A DNA stretch of 64,000 bases from Eublepharis macularius (GCF_028583425.1 NC_072797.1:22168001-22232000), one strand, 5' to 3'; positions 41,645 through 53,214 are shown, counted from the first letter of the stretch. The notes: a model not told the origin generated them from the sequence alone. Numbers and translations are program-made.

Positions 41645-42833
41645 TTCTCCTGTGTAGATTTACTTGATTGGAAGCCTTACTCTGCCCAATGGGAGCATTC
41701 CTAATCACTTCCGGTTTTGTCTTTTTGAGATTCCAAAGGAAACACTTTACAGCATGCCTTTCAGTCTTCAGGGAGGCATCACAGAAGGCACAAAGGGGGG
41801 AAAAGATTGGGATAGGTGCTAGGAAAAATTGCCAAAGGGAAGCAGTTTTAATATGTCATTAACTAATTAATTGTGCCAATTAACGATTAATACTCTCTGC
41901 TTAACAAAAGAGATAAGTAGGGCAGAGTGGAGGCTGGAACACAGGATATGTAGAGAAGGAAGAGCAAAGTAAGACAAACATAGTTTGGGGTGGAAAGAGA
42001 CAAAGGGATGGAAGACAAAGGAAGAAGGGAGCAAAAGAGATTTCAAGCTACAAAAAAACCTGGAGAAGGGAGACTGCCTTAGTTTGGGTTGCCATGAAAA
42101 ATTGAGCACATTCTAAAAATAAATTCACATCAAGAAGGTTTAGTTATAGGGGTTTACTCTGTCATATACTCTAGGGTAGGTGAATTGAACTGTCAGGATA
42201 ATTTAAGTTTAGTTGTTATATCTGTCATTACAATTGTTCCCTATTAGATCTACAGCTTTAAGGGCAGAGTGGCTGCCTTCAGAAGAGGAATTCTATGCAT
42301 ACAGTTCCCATTATACTTCCAGTGTGATCAACGGGAGTGCTGTGGATTCCTTGTCTAATCCCGTTTTTTGTGGAACCCATCCCAGAGTAATAAAGAGCAT
42401 GACTGATTGGAGCTGATCAGTGGAATTCAAGAGATAAGAACAAGTGCTTTGCTTTGCATGGGAAGAATCCCTTTCTCTGTACAGTGATACACTTCCTGCC
42501 AATTAAATAAAAGCATGACATTATGGCAAGCTTGGATAATTTGTGACCCACACAATTAGAGGACAGTCCATCACTCAGGCACGGTGAGCGAATGGCTTCT
42601 CTCCAATGAGCTGCCTATTTTTGCTCTCTTCCCAGCCCTACACAAGCAGTGGGGTTGTCAGATACCTGGCAGCCCCATTTAAGGCTGGCAGGCCGTGCTC
42701 AGCATACTGGATCACACATTGTGTAGACCTGAATTAGAGCAATCAGTTTCTACAAAGTTAAAATATTTATTACTTAGAAAATTAATATACCACCATTCCA
42801 CAGAGCTGCCCAAGGTAATTTTCACATAGGCTT
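41645..42833. other. No recognised feature
   Basis: Unique-looking AT-rich DNA with a long purine-rich run at about 41930-42075. No gene is seen. Confidence 0.4.
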
Positions 42834-43236
42834 ACCATTCCCCAGATACTGGCAGAAGATCCCCCAGTGCCAGCTGGCACTTCCTGCTTAGCTGGCCAGC
42901 GTGTGGGGAGGGGGCGGGGATAGCAGGAAATTGGGTGGAGAACTGGCAGTGTTCTGACACGCAGACATCACTTCTATGCACCTGGAAGTGATGCCAGCAT
43001 GTTGCCAGGGGATGCCAGGGTCTCTCTGGTATTTGGGGGAAATTCTGTTTAAACTATAGAGTTTTGCACAAATACCAGAGTGTCCCCCAGTGATGCATTG
43101 ACATCACTGCTGGATGCATAGGGAGTGATGTCAGAGCATTGCTGGTGATGTAATGATGTTGCTAGTGATTTCCCCACAGCCTGTTAAGCCCCTCCCCAAC
43201 CTTCTCTGGTTGCCTGGGGGGACCTGGCAACCCTAC
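42834..43236. repeat. Family G repeat copy
   Basis: About 400 bp with GATGCCAGCATG, CATTGACATCACTGC and GTAATGATGTTGC blocks, and a central inverted pair (TCTCTGGTATTTG against CAAATACCAGAG). It ends in CCTGGCAACCCTA. The same family as 26340 and 27908. Confidence 0.5.
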
Positions 43237-43237
43237 T

Positions 43238-43640
43238 TACAGACAATGAAACAAAAGTTACTAAAAAGAAGCCAACACCATTAAAACAGTTAGGGTATAA
43301 CAGCATAAAAATATACATTGAGCAACATAAACCAGTCTAGTTAAAAATGATTCTCAGGCTATAAATTGCTTAAGAGATAAAAACTCCTGTGTAAAATGCA
43401 ATGCTTTAACCTGCTGCTTAGAAGAAAGTAAGGTAGGCAGCAGGTGAGCATCAAAGGTAAGGGAATTCCAAAGGCAAGGTGCCACCACTGAAAAAGCCCT
43501 GCCTCCGGTTGCCACCTGCCTCACCTCTGAAGGAGGGGGCATGGAGAGCAGGGCTTCGGAAGAGGATCTTAATTGGCAGGCTGGGCAACACAGGTGAGAT
43601 GACCCCTCAAATAAGGATTCCGGATGCCACTGCTGCCTTT
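43238..43640 (-). repeat. L2-like LINE 3' end
   Basis: On the minus strand the frame 43354-43542 includes GRAFSVVAPCLWNSLTFD, the same C-terminal motif as in the L2-like end at 10745 (SVVAPTLWNDLP). The 3' side runs toward 43240. 5'-truncated. Confidence 0.6.
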
Positions 43641-44226
43641 CACAGGCTTTTGTTATGGGATCTGTAAAGCAGCTGTCTCACAGTAGCATTATGAAGCAGC
43701 ATACGAAACACATAGGGATCTCTGAGTGAAATATAATAAATATTTCCCCCTTGCATCATGACTTTTGCTGCTTTGACTCTTGTTCTTGTTCCCCCATAAT
43801 GCTCCACTTTGTCATTGTAAATAAATACATTATTACAAAGAATCCACAAGTCTCTGGTGCTTGCTCTCCCCAGATGGAAGCTGACCCTATAAGGACCGGT
43901 CATTTATTTATCTGGAAGATGTTTAGGCCACCTCTCCAGTGGACCTGCTTTATGTTGCTTTATCTTAAGGAAGTGGTGAGACAAGAGCTCTTTGTATCTC
44001 ATCACTGAACATGAGAATGAGCGTCAGCCAGTTGCATGAGTCGCCAAAGGAAGTGTGTTTTGAAAAGAACTGTTTATAGTTGTCATTTCCTGCCACTGAC
44101 AAATATTTGAGAAAGTAGCAATAAAATTTACCCCTTTTTAGGCTGCCAAATTCAAAATAATGTCTAAGCTGTCTGAAAAGAAATAAAGAACAGGACAAGG
44201 ACAAGGACAGTAATGGAGAACCTGCT

Positions 44227-44352
44227 TTAACTGCCAAAGGTCAGTCCTTGGCATGTCCCTCTACAAGGGCCAGCGGACAGGTGATATGAAAGACCTCCAA
44301 GACCCACAGCTAGACAGAGTTAAAAAGGCTCACCTTGATGGTCTGACTGGGT
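44227..44352 (+). repeat. tRNA-SINE body fragment
   Basis: GGTGATATGAAAGACCTCC and CACCTTGATGGTCTGACTGGG...GGCAGGTTCATTTT match the 3' part of the SINE family at 57261. The head is degraded. Confidence 0.5.
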
Positions 44353-44455
44353 ATACGGCAGGTTCATTTTTTAAGTTATCGGTTGTCTGGCTTTTGAGAT
44401 GGTAAAAAAGGCTCGTACTTTGCTTTCTCTTTTTAAATATATGTTTGGCTGTAGC

Positions 44456-44786
44456 CAGGGCTTTTTTTCTGGGAAAAGAGGTGGTGGAACTCAGTGGTGG
44501 AACTCCAGACCGCACAATGACGTCACTTTGGGTCATCTGGAACAAGGGGGGAGTTTTTTAAAGTTTAAATTGCCCTCGGCGAAAATGGTCACATGGCCGG
44601 TGGCCCCGCCCCCTGATCTCCAGACGGAGGGGAGTTGAGATTGCCCTCCACGCCGCTTGGTGGTGCGGAGGGCGATCTAAACTCCCCTCTGTCTGGAGAT
44701 CAGGGGGCGGGGCCACCGGCCATGTGACCATTTTCAAGAGGTGCTGGAACTCTGTTCCACCGCGTTCCCGCTGAAAAAAAGCCCTG
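44456..44786. mobile_element. Foldback hAT element with extra internal segment
   Basis: A 331-bp copy with ends CAGGGCTTTTTTTC and GAAAAAAAGCCCTG and a perfect duplication GCTGTAGC (44448-44455 and 44787-44794). The left arm carries about 75 extra bases after GGTGGAACTC (near 44500-44572, including AATGACGTCACTTTGGG) not found in the other copies. Confidence 0.92.
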
Positions 44787-45044
44787 GCTGTAGCATATCA
44801 ACAAATAAAGCACTAGGATGTGCTGCAGAAACTGATTAGCTGCTTCATCACCCAGCTCTTCCTCAGTTCCCCACAGCAGGTTAACTTTCTTTACACGAAG
44901 GACAAAATATGGGGAGGTGGATGTGCAAAGAGGAACCCTTGCCCAGTTGCCTACCCCTTCTTATTGCTGCTGCCCTGCTTCTGAGAATGAAAGCATGCCA
45001 CAGCTGAATGTGGTCCGTCTCAGACAACCCAAATGAGTGTTTTG

Positions 45045-45112
45045 TTCTCTGAGAGGGCGTTAAGTTGTCCTGAAGGGTGGTATATAAATCGAATGTAATC
45101 GTAATTGTAATA
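45045..45112 (+). repeat. tRNA-SINE tail fragment
   Basis: GTTAAGTTGTCCTGAAGGG then GGTATATAAATCGAATG and T/A-rich repeats, the tail of the 26702 family. Confidence 0.6.
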
Positions 45113-45225
45113 GTTTCCTGCCCGCCCTTTCAGGTACTTAAACCGGAGAGCGTCAGAAATGCAAGACCTTGGGTACAAGCTGAAGGGCTTTTGTTCCTTG
45201 GCTCTTGACATGATTCTCTCCCCCC

Positions 45226-45388
45226 GCCTCCCATGGGATTTTTATGGCAAGAGACTAACAGAGGGGGTTTGCCATTGCCTGCCTCTGCAACCCTGGTCTT
45301 TATTGGAGACCCATCTACTTAGTAACTAAAGTCAACCCTGCTTAGCTTCTGTGATGTGATGAGATCAGGCTCTCCTGGGCCTAATATA
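45226..45388 (-). repeat. 5S rRNA-derived SINE, reverse copy
   Basis: Reverse orientation: GGTTTGCCATTGCC body at the left, then GGTCTTTATTGGAGACCC and CTGCTTAGCTTCTG...GATGAGATCAGGC at the right, the complement of the 5S promoter half. Confidence 0.85.
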
Positions 45389-45575
45389 GCCATCCCAGAA
45401 TTTATTTTGACTTTGTTTGGGTGTGTCTTATTTATCTAAATTATATTGTTTAAATTGGTTGTTTTAGTCATTTCTGTAAGCTGCTTTAGGTCCCTTTGGA
45501 GCCATTAAAATGGCCAAATAAATGAGAGAAACAGGCCATATAAGTGGTAAGCAATTGATGCACGCACATCTGCAC

Positions 45576-45700
45576 TAGGGTTATCAACTTCCTGGAGGAA
45601 AAAAATGACCTGTCCCTTTAATAGCAGCTTAAGGGAATATTATTTACCTCCATGCCATGAAAATCTTCAGCTGCCATTTCTACATGTTAAGTCTCTCTTC
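45576..45700. repeat. MITE family E copy, partial
   Basis: AGGGTTATCAACTTCCTGG start and CTGCCATTTCTACATGTTAA internal words. The right end is missing. Confidence 0.5.
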
Positions 45701-45828
45701 ATTTCATTTATACCCCACATGGATGGGCCACCATGGTTGTGACTTGATGGCTCCTTTTTTTATTAGGAACTCCAAATGACTAACAACATTCTCCCTATCT
45801 CCATTTTATCCTCACCACTGATGGAATA

Positions 45829-46215
45829 GGTGACTCAGCATGCCTTGGACATTGGGAGGCACTACATGTCTCTCTGCGTATATGTTTTACTCTCTAGATC
45901 AGTAAGCTGCTTCTCTTTGTCTAAGGTGGGAACGCCTCCTCTTTCCTCCTCTTTCTCCATTTCCTTTGGGAGATTTTTCCTTCTTGCCTTATGGCCTTCC
46001 AAAGGGAAAAGATGTATTTTTCAGAGCTCCTGCCATGAAGAACTCATCTACATACCCACATCAAGCCTTGATGCTGTGCAAGGAAAAGTGATTCTTTAGA
46101 CCAGGACTCTTTCTTTCTACTCCAAGATATTGCCATGAATGGAATCTACCTCAATAAACTATCTTTTTTACAATTTAATTGCCTGAACATTCATTACTGC
46201 ATGTTGGGGGAAACA
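45829..46215 (+). mobile_element. LTR-like repeat, fossil copy 2
   Basis: The second copy of the repeat at 24487. It shares the block CTCAGCATGCCTTGGACA, the CTGCCATGAAG...CACATACCCACAT segment and a final AATAAACT signal. A solitary LTR is likely. Broken and old. Confidence 0.45.
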
Positions 46216-47500
46216 CTTCCATTTTCAGAGCATTGGTTGATGTTATATCTGAGTTTTTGCTTGGATGTGGCATCAATACACAACACAATATTTTTGCCCC
46301 CCACTGTTCATCTACTATATCTAGAAGCAAGTGCTGCTGGGAGAGTCCAGTATGCATGTTCAAAGCAGGTAAACAGCATGCCTATACTCTCCTTTTAGCT
46401 ATTCCCGGGTTGGCCCACACAGAGAAGTCCTACTGCCTATCAATTGCAGGGACTGATGTTGCACACCCCTAGCTCTTTGAACACACGAACTTGCCTTAAA
46501 CTGAGTCAGCCTCAGACCCACGATTCCCAATTTAAATCCTGAATATTTGGCATATGCGAGAAACATAGCAACCCCCTTCCCTGTTCTTCTGTTATTACTG
46601 GTTGCAATTACGTGCATCTCTGTAGAGTTACTTATGCAGAGCCCCTATGGATGAAGAAGGATTATGCAAGGTTTATATCTGTCCTCACCCGAAGTGGGTC
46701 TTATTTTAAATCACAGAGGCTATGTCTTGGATCACATCCCACTTTCTAGCCCTTTGATATTTCCCTCTAACATTCCAGGACATGTGATATACATAATCCT
46801 TTCAGAAAGCAAAAAAGAAGGTTCTGAGTTCCATTTACACAAAGGCCCACCTCTTACACCTCTCTGGCCTATAATGAAAGCAAGCTGGGTGGTCTTCAGT
46901 GAAAAGGGGAACAACTTTGTTCTCCACAAAATATTGATAAGCTGCTTATATTGTGGGATGGCATCCTTTCCCCGTATATTTCTTCTTTTAAACGGAATGA
47001 GAAACATCAAACTAATGCGGTGTGATCTTTGAACATTGCCTTGAGAAGTTTTTGGGAAAGTTAGTGTATGTGTGTATGCATACTAATACACACACATGTA
47101 CATATATATGAACTCATAAATATTTGCACCAATAGCAATGTATAAAACACTAGTTACAATTAATTTTGTCATGGGCATTTAATAGAGCAAACCTAAGCAT
47201 TTCTACTAAGTACCATTTTATTCAAGTGCTTACTTCCAGGCAAGTGCTCTTAGAATTGCAGCCTTCGCCACCCATACATTGGTCCAGTCATCTTTTGCAT
47301 GGGGGAGAAATCAAATGGGCCTTCTTAGTCCACCTCTCACTGTACAAGATGGATTGTGGGTCCTAGAGGGGGACAACGACTAACGGCCCTGAAAGGGATG
47401 CGCATTCCAGTTTGTGTTGAAAATAAACACCTGTTATTGGTTGGTTCAATGGCGCTTAGAGGAGCAGGTGGGTACAAATGTACTTCCATACGTGCATCGT
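46216..47500. other. No recognised gene
   Basis: Unique-looking DNA. A short piece near 47225-47262 resembles the AAGTGC...AGAATTGCA palindrome family. Short TG/CA runs lie near 47064-47098. Confidence 0.4.
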
Positions 47501-47504
47501 CAGT

Positions 47505-47719
47505 AGGGCTGCCAGCTCCAGCCTGGGAAATTCCTAGAGATTTGGGAGGCGGAGCCTGGAGAAGGTGGGGTTTGAGGAAGGGCGGGACCTCAGCAGGATA
47601 TAATACCATAGAGTCCACCCTCTAAAGCAGCCTTTTTTTCCACGGGAACTGATCTCCGTCACCTGGAGATCAGTTGAAATCCCAGGAGATCTCCAGCCCC
47701 CACCTGGAGGCTGGCAACC
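47505..47719 (-). repeat. MITE family F copy
   Basis: A 215-bp reverse copy from AGGGCTGCCAGCTCCAGCC to GGAGGCTGGCAACC, with GATATAATACCATAGAGTCC and GGAGATCAGTTGAAATCCC inside. Confidence 0.82.
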
Positions 47720-47984
47720 ATAATTGGCAGTGGATGATTGGAACCCTGTGTCTGTTGCAGATCTCCTGCCTTTCTGGGCTTCCATCCTTACTGTGTGGCT
47801 GCAGGAGCTATTTGCATTGTGCCTTATGCTGCCTGTTTGGAAGGAAGAGACAGAGAAGGGGCAGCTGTTACATTGGTGTCATTGGCTAGCACTGAGGACC
47901 TGCCTTATCTGCTGCTTTTTTCTTTGGTCACTCCTTTAGGTGGCAATGACTTTTATAAAGTCGTGTAATATTATGCAGCCTTGA

Positions 47985-48206
47985 CCTGGAGAGCCTAAAC
48001 AAGCCTGATCTCATTAGATCTCAGAAGCTAAGAAAGGTTGGCCTTGGCCTTGGTTAGTACTTGGATCGGAGACCTCCAAAGACGATCAGGGTTGCAGAGG
48101 CAGGCCTTGGCAAAACCACCGCTGCTAGTCCCTTGCCTTGAAAATCACAGCAGGGTCATCACACGTCAGCTATGACTTGATGGCATTTCCCACCACTTTC
48201 TCCCAC
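47985..48206 (+). repeat. 5S rRNA-derived SINE
   Basis: Head GCCTGATCTCATTAGATCTC, AGAAGCTAAGAAAGG, GTTAGTACTTGGATCGGAG. An extra GGCCTT repeat (GGCCTTGGCCTTGG) sits inside the head. Tail GGGTCATCACACGTCAGC...TGACTTGATGGCA. Confidence 0.88.
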
Positions 48207-48273
48207 TGATATTACGCAACATTTGCATTGCCGCACTGGCAAACAGGCTGACTGGTTCACCGTAAGGAGAACG

Positions 48274-48446
48274 AAGGTTGCCAACAGGCTGGGGTATCCT
48301 GTCTGGTTTAACAGAGGTTTAAGAAAACGGGCAACTGACATTTTTCACAGCATGGAGGGTAAATAACATCACCTGCTAATAGCATCCTATTAAACTTCCG
48401 TTAAAGAGAAAAAAACATTTCACTCCCCTGGCCTGTTGGCAACCTT
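48274..48446. repeat. MITE family E copy, both ends present
   Basis: A 173-bp copy from AAGGTTGCCAACAGGC to GCCTGTTGGCAACCTT, a clear inverted repeat. Inside are CATGGAGGGTAAATAACATC and CTATTAAACTTCC. The best-defined copy of this family here. Confidence 0.82.
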
Positions 48447-49200
48447 AACATTGCTGCTTAATCCACATTGATTAGTTAAATTCAATTCCTAAGGTGAATG
48501 TTGGGGGGAGTTTAGGGTTAATATTTCTGGGAGAGACCATGCTATTCTGTTACATTTCCCCGTGGACCTATAGGATTTGAAACTAGTTTAAGAATGAAAC
48601 ATGCTTTGGAATCGACATTGTAATGACAGCAGCTATGAAAAAGGTTATTAGATTACCAAGCCCTTATGAGGGCTAGATGTAGTCCCCAGAAAGAAAATAT
48701 ATCAGATAATAAAATGATCTTGGATGTTAGCCAAGGGTCATTCCCACCTCCTCTCTTTCCTGGCTAAGCCATAAAAAGGGAGCTTGTCAATCACAGCAAC
48801 ATAAATATATTCTCTCCTGATTTCATAATGGAAAGTAAGGGAGGAAACAGGCAATCTAATTGCTGTGCATCCATCTCCTCCGCTCAGTACCCACTTGAGA
48901 ACAGATTCCTACAGCTAAGTGGAAATTAAAAATCAAGTAGGAAAATGAAATCCTTGTCCTGTGATTTTTTTAAAAAAGAAAGAGAACGGAGGGCATGGAA
49001 GTTTGTTTCCTCACTTTTAGACTGCACGAACGCTTTCCACAAATGGGCCTGTGGAGACACAATTGTGGGGACAATAGTGTTTTCTGATAGAGCGCATGTG
49101 TCTTCCATCCTTTGGCAAGCTGGTCAAGGTAAAATTGTATAGATTTCCATACATACCAACATTAGTTTGCAGTTCCATGAAAAGGAGTCTGGCTGTGCAA
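48447..49200. other. Unique AT-rich DNA
   Basis: About 750 bp free of repeats I recognise and without an exon. A candidate for conserved non-coding sequence, but nothing in the single sequence proves it. Confidence 0.35.
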
Positions 49201-49202
49201 CC

Positions 49203-49775
49203 CTTTTTTAAAAAAAAATATATTGTTGAAGCTATACAAAATACAAACATACAATAAACACTAGAGGTCGTAAAATACTGAATACAAACAACAACGAAAC
49301 AAACAACAATGAATACAAACAGCAATATTTATTGAGAGAGAAGAAATCACTTATATATTTGCATACATATGAATTTCAAACCTGGTAGGGTACTATTATT
49401 TTCAAGGTACCCCAAAAGTGGAAACCATTTCTCCATAAAGTTTGTAGTTCTTGGGAAGTGCTCTATCTAGTACATAGAATCATAGAGTTGGAAGGGGCCA
49501 TACAGACCATCTAGTCCAACTCCGTGCCCAGTGCAGGATCAGCCTAAAGCATCCCTGACAAATATTCATCCAGCCTCTTCTCGAAAACTGTCAGTGAAGG
49601 GGAACTCACCACCTCATAGAATTTCTCATATAATATAAAGTGGTCCCAAATTTTTGCGTACCAGTTGTCAATTGAGGGGGCTGATTTCGATTTCCAGAGT
49701 GCAGCTATCACACTCTTTGCAGCCACTAATAATGTGGCTATAAGGTCTTTTCTAATCATAATGATGAATATTCAG
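49203..49775 (-). repeat. L1-like LINE 3' end, split by CR1
   Basis: On the minus strand the right part (49618-49775) translates to AAKSVIAALWKSKSAPSID and WYAKIWDHFILYEKFYE, and the left part (49380-49475) to NFMEKWFPLLGYLENN. These are consecutive parts of the L1 ORF2 C-terminus. The AT-rich tail reaches a T/A run near 49203. The middle is interrupted by a CR1 end (49476-49617). Confidence 0.7.
49476..49617 (-). repeat. CR1 LINE 3' end inside L1
   Basis: ATAGAATCATAGAGTTGGAAGG...GTCCAACTCC and CATCCAGCCTCTTCTCGAAAAC, the same as the 3' part of the longer CR1 at 58745. About 140 bp, strongly 5'-truncated. Its position within L1 coding sequence shows it is the younger insertion. Confidence 0.85.
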
Positions 49776-49857
49776 AAGTCAATCCTAAACCGAACATGAT
49801 TTGCCCCCTACTACAAGCACTTGGGATTGTAGCAGGGGTCTGCAACTGGCTTGCCAT

Positions 49858-50240
49858 GAGCTGGTGGTAGGGATGCCGGGCTCTTGGCTGGCACTGGATG
49901 ACGTAGAGATAACATTGCACAAGGTGTGATGTCACATCTGGGTTTATGCCCAGATGTGGCATAAACCCAGATGTGAAAGCAGTACACGGTGTCACACTGT
50001 GTAATCCACCTTGAGTCTCAGTGAAAAAGGTGAACTATAATTTACATTAATAAATAACAAATAAACAAATAAAACACCCTAGGAGTCCCCAAAAACTTCA
50101 AGGTATGTACCATGGGGCCTCCCAGAGCATTGCCTGACATGCAGACATTACATCCCTGTTTTCATCCAGATGCAACATACGTGATGTTGTACATGCTCTC
50201 ATTGCTGCACTGGACATTTCTTCTCAAAGGTGGACGCAAC
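49858..50240. repeat. Family G repeat with LINE tail in the middle
   Basis: Family G-type blocks (GATGTCACATCTGGGTTTATG palindrome, 49920-49975) flank an L2-like LINE tail at 49996-50072 (CACCTTGAGTCTCAGTG...AATAAACAAATAAAA) that matches the end of the LINE at 10745. Confidence 0.5.
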
Positions 50241-51268
50241 CTGCAGGAGCCTCCCCCATGCCGCCAGCAGACAAGTGGTCCCGTCTGAGAGCCAGCAGTA
50301 GATACTTCAATATGAAGAAGCCGCCATGACCTTTACAAAAGAGGGAAAAGCGAGGAGAAGGAAAGAATGTACATGTCAGGTCTTGCATGGTATCCCAAAG
50401 CACTTCACTGCATCACTCATTGTGTAGGAGTTAACGTTACTTTATTGATGAGCATACCAGTATCAAGATAGCTGTACAAGGTTATTGGCTGGAATGAAGC
50501 AAGTACCTAAAGCGAAGCTAAAGCAATAAAGTAACTTTAACTCATAGATCAAAACCCCACCCCCAATAGTGTAGGAAAGTCTGTTAGAGTTTGAGCGCAC
50601 AAAAGTGTGAGAACACAGAGAGGAAAGCATAAGCATTCCACAGTCTTTAGGTCTTTCAAACAGTTGGTGCAGTTTCTGCTAAACTTCAAGGTCACTCTCC
50701 CAGACTGGCTGGGGGACCGTTACTAAAACATCTGCAAGATAAGCAATTAAGCGTTCTCTCCCAGCTTTGTAGCTTTGTATACTCTCAGAGGATAACACAC
50801 AGAACACTGGCAATAAGAACAGAACATCATTGAAACAGGAACATCACTGAAACAGGAATCAAACACAACCATGACAGAAATGCTGGGGTATATCTGACAG
50901 TACATAGCACATATTGAGAGGTTGCCAGATAGTCCATATGGACATACCTGAACAAATTTCTCACTGTTAAACTGCTACAAAAGGTCTTGCCTATGTCAGG
51001 CCATTAGTAGTATTAGAACACATAATCCCTGTAATTAATTACATTAAACTGGCCTTTTTGCCCTTGTGGTGCAACTCTTTTCCATTAACAGTTCTGAAAT
51101 AAATAAATAAGGAACAGCTTACTGAAACAAAGAACGGATGGCCAGTTGATATATTTCAGCACACACATCTACTAACTTGCATGCTTTGCATATACAAAAA
51201 TGTGGTCTTAAAAATGCTTACCAAAGATTTAAAGGCCACGTTCCAGTTTACCAACCTCACCTCCTACA
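50241..51268. other. No recognised gene; possible old LTR-like sequence
   Basis: The part at 50400-50880 has repeat-like character (regular CAATAAAGTAAC text and repeated GAAACAGGAACATCA), but no ends or motifs that let me name it. Confidence 0.3.
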
Positions 51269-51464
51269 TAGGGCTGCAAACAGGCCTGGGGCGGGGGATA
51301 ACACATGACATCAAGCCTCTGTCCTTGAACAGAGACTTAATGAGATGTTACTTGCCAGGTGATGTCATTTATTTCCATGCCATGAAAAGCTTCCACTGCC
51401 CATTGTCACCTATTAACCCTCTATTAAAGGGACAGGACATTTTCCCAGGCCTCTTGGCAACCTA
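51269..51464. repeat. MITE family E copy
   Basis: A 196-bp copy from TAGGGCTGCAAACAGGCCTGG to CAGGCCTCTTGGCAACCTA, with GGTGATGTCATTTATTTCC and GGGACAGGACATTTTC inside. It is flanked by TA on both sides. Confidence 0.78.
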
Positions 51465-51466
51465 GG

Positions 51467-51617
51467 CTGCTTCCACACACATTGGATAATCCACTTTCAA
51501 TACTCTTTAGTGAACATTTGGAACTGCTTTTCCATGCATGGAACAAAAAATCCACTTCCAAAGGATTGCTAAAGTGCATTGAAAGTGCATTATTCAACAT
51601 GTGTGGAAATGGCCCTA
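51467..51617. repeat. Palindromic MITE (GGCTGCTTCCACACAC ends)
   Basis: Inverted ends: GCTGCTTCCACACACATTGG on the left and CATGTGTGGAAATGGCC on the right, with AATCCACTTTCAATAC and AAAGTGCATTATTC as inner arms. It follows the family E copy by 2 bp. Confidence 0.7.
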
Positions 51618-52932
51618 CTCTTCATCCAAGGAATTCAAAAGGACATATATAATCTCCCATCCCCCCTTCATCTTCACAACAATCCTATGGGCTAAAAAAG
51701 AAGAGTGAGCATCTCAGCAGAACGGGAACTGGAGCCAGTGTCACCCCAGTCCTAAACTTACCACTGCATAACACTGGATCAAAAAGATGAACTGGCTAAG
51801 TGGGAAGCTGTACCTGACTGCCACAGGACCACATCTAGAATACCAGAGCAGCCGTTGCTAGAGGGCATGTCCCTGGCAGTTCTCTCAGCCTAATTGATAT
51901 CTGCCGGGAGATTCTTGAAGAATTTAAAGCACCGTGAAGTAATTTTTCACACAGATGCTGTGCTCCCTTCCCAGAAGGTAATAATTTGCAGGCAGTTTCT
52001 AAGGGAGCCTTGTTGCTATGGAGAAGAGGAAGGATTCCCTGTTAACTGGCAGAGATTCATGCCTGTTCTTTCCTGGGGAATTAATATTTATCTGTAATGG
52101 TTCAGACAAAGGACCCTATAGCATGAAATGAGATTGCCTTTACCAGGAGGCTATTCTGAGTAGGTTTGTGATGTGTGAAAAGAGTTGGCCTCCGATAAAT
52201 ATGGGATGAGTGAGCAAGCAAGGGCTCCTGCCCAGTTTTCCTTCCCTCCTACCAGACAATCACTTTCTCAGATTCAATTATTGCCCCACGAGCTTTCTCC
52301 AGGGACAAGTGCTTCAAAACCCCTACAGTCCAGAAAAACTAGCAGGTAATGAATCACGAGGTTTTCAAAGCGACTTTGTTTGGCCACCACATATTTTCTT
52401 TTCCATGTCGTAAACCTCAAGGATGCTTTCCTGAAGACAAAACAAAGTCCAAGGCAATGAAGTCAAGTAATTGAAATCAAGGAGATTTGTGAGATCACCT
52501 AGGTAGGACTGGTCTCTGACAACAGCTGGAAGAAGGAATAGAAGAAATCTCGGGGCAGATGCTGCAAAGGTAACCCAGTGTAGTATAGAGATCAGTATGT
52601 AAGATTAAACGATGGGCTCTGTGTTCAAAGCTTTGCTGGGGATGCTCCCAGAGTTAGCAGCAATTGGGGGGGATGACTTGGGCCAGAAAATGCCCCTCCC
52701 CCAGTACCACTGTTCTAGTCTAATTAGCAGCTTTAGAAATGTTTAAAGTTAAAATGCTGTGTCTGTTTGCACCCTGATCTAACCTAGCTCATGTAATGAT
52801 TAAGCTGGAACAAGGGCGGGGGTGGGGGGGGTGGGACTGTGTATGCTACTTTCAGCTTGTTAGAGGGATAAAGGATAAAAATGCAATCACAAATGTAAAA
52901 AAAAAAGGCTTCGCTGACTGCTTCCCTTACTT
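51618..52932. other. No recognised gene
   Basis: Unique-looking DNA. A degraded SINE-like part is possible at 51630-51790. No exon or RNA gene is recognised. Confidence 0.4.
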
Positions 52933-53105
52933 AAGGTTGCCAAATGCCAACAAGCTTGGAGAAAAAAAATGTCCTGCACCTTTAATAGAATCTTAACGAG
53001 ATGTTATTGACTTTCCTGACATGCAAAGCTTCAGCTGCCCCGTTCCACACATTAAACCTCTCTTAAAGGCACAGGACATTTTTTCTCCAGAGTGTTGCCA
53101 AACCT
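52933..53105. repeat. MITE family E copy
   Basis: AAGGTTGCCAAATGCCAAC at the left and TCCAGAGTGTTGCCAAACCT at the right, with CTTTAATAGAATCTTAACG and CACATTAAACCTCTC between. Confidence 0.65.
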
Positions 53106-53214
53106 ACTTGTCATAGAACACTCAAAAAGGCAGCATAAGAAAACTTTATATTTATATGATTCCTTCATTTATACATCTCTTTTCTCTCCATTGGTGAAAT
53201 AAAGTGGCTTACAA

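Noticed and set aside
47985-48206. 5S rRNA gene
   Set aside because: Only the internal promoter half of 5S is present and it is joined to a SINE body and BovB-like tail; the 5' and 3' arms are missing.
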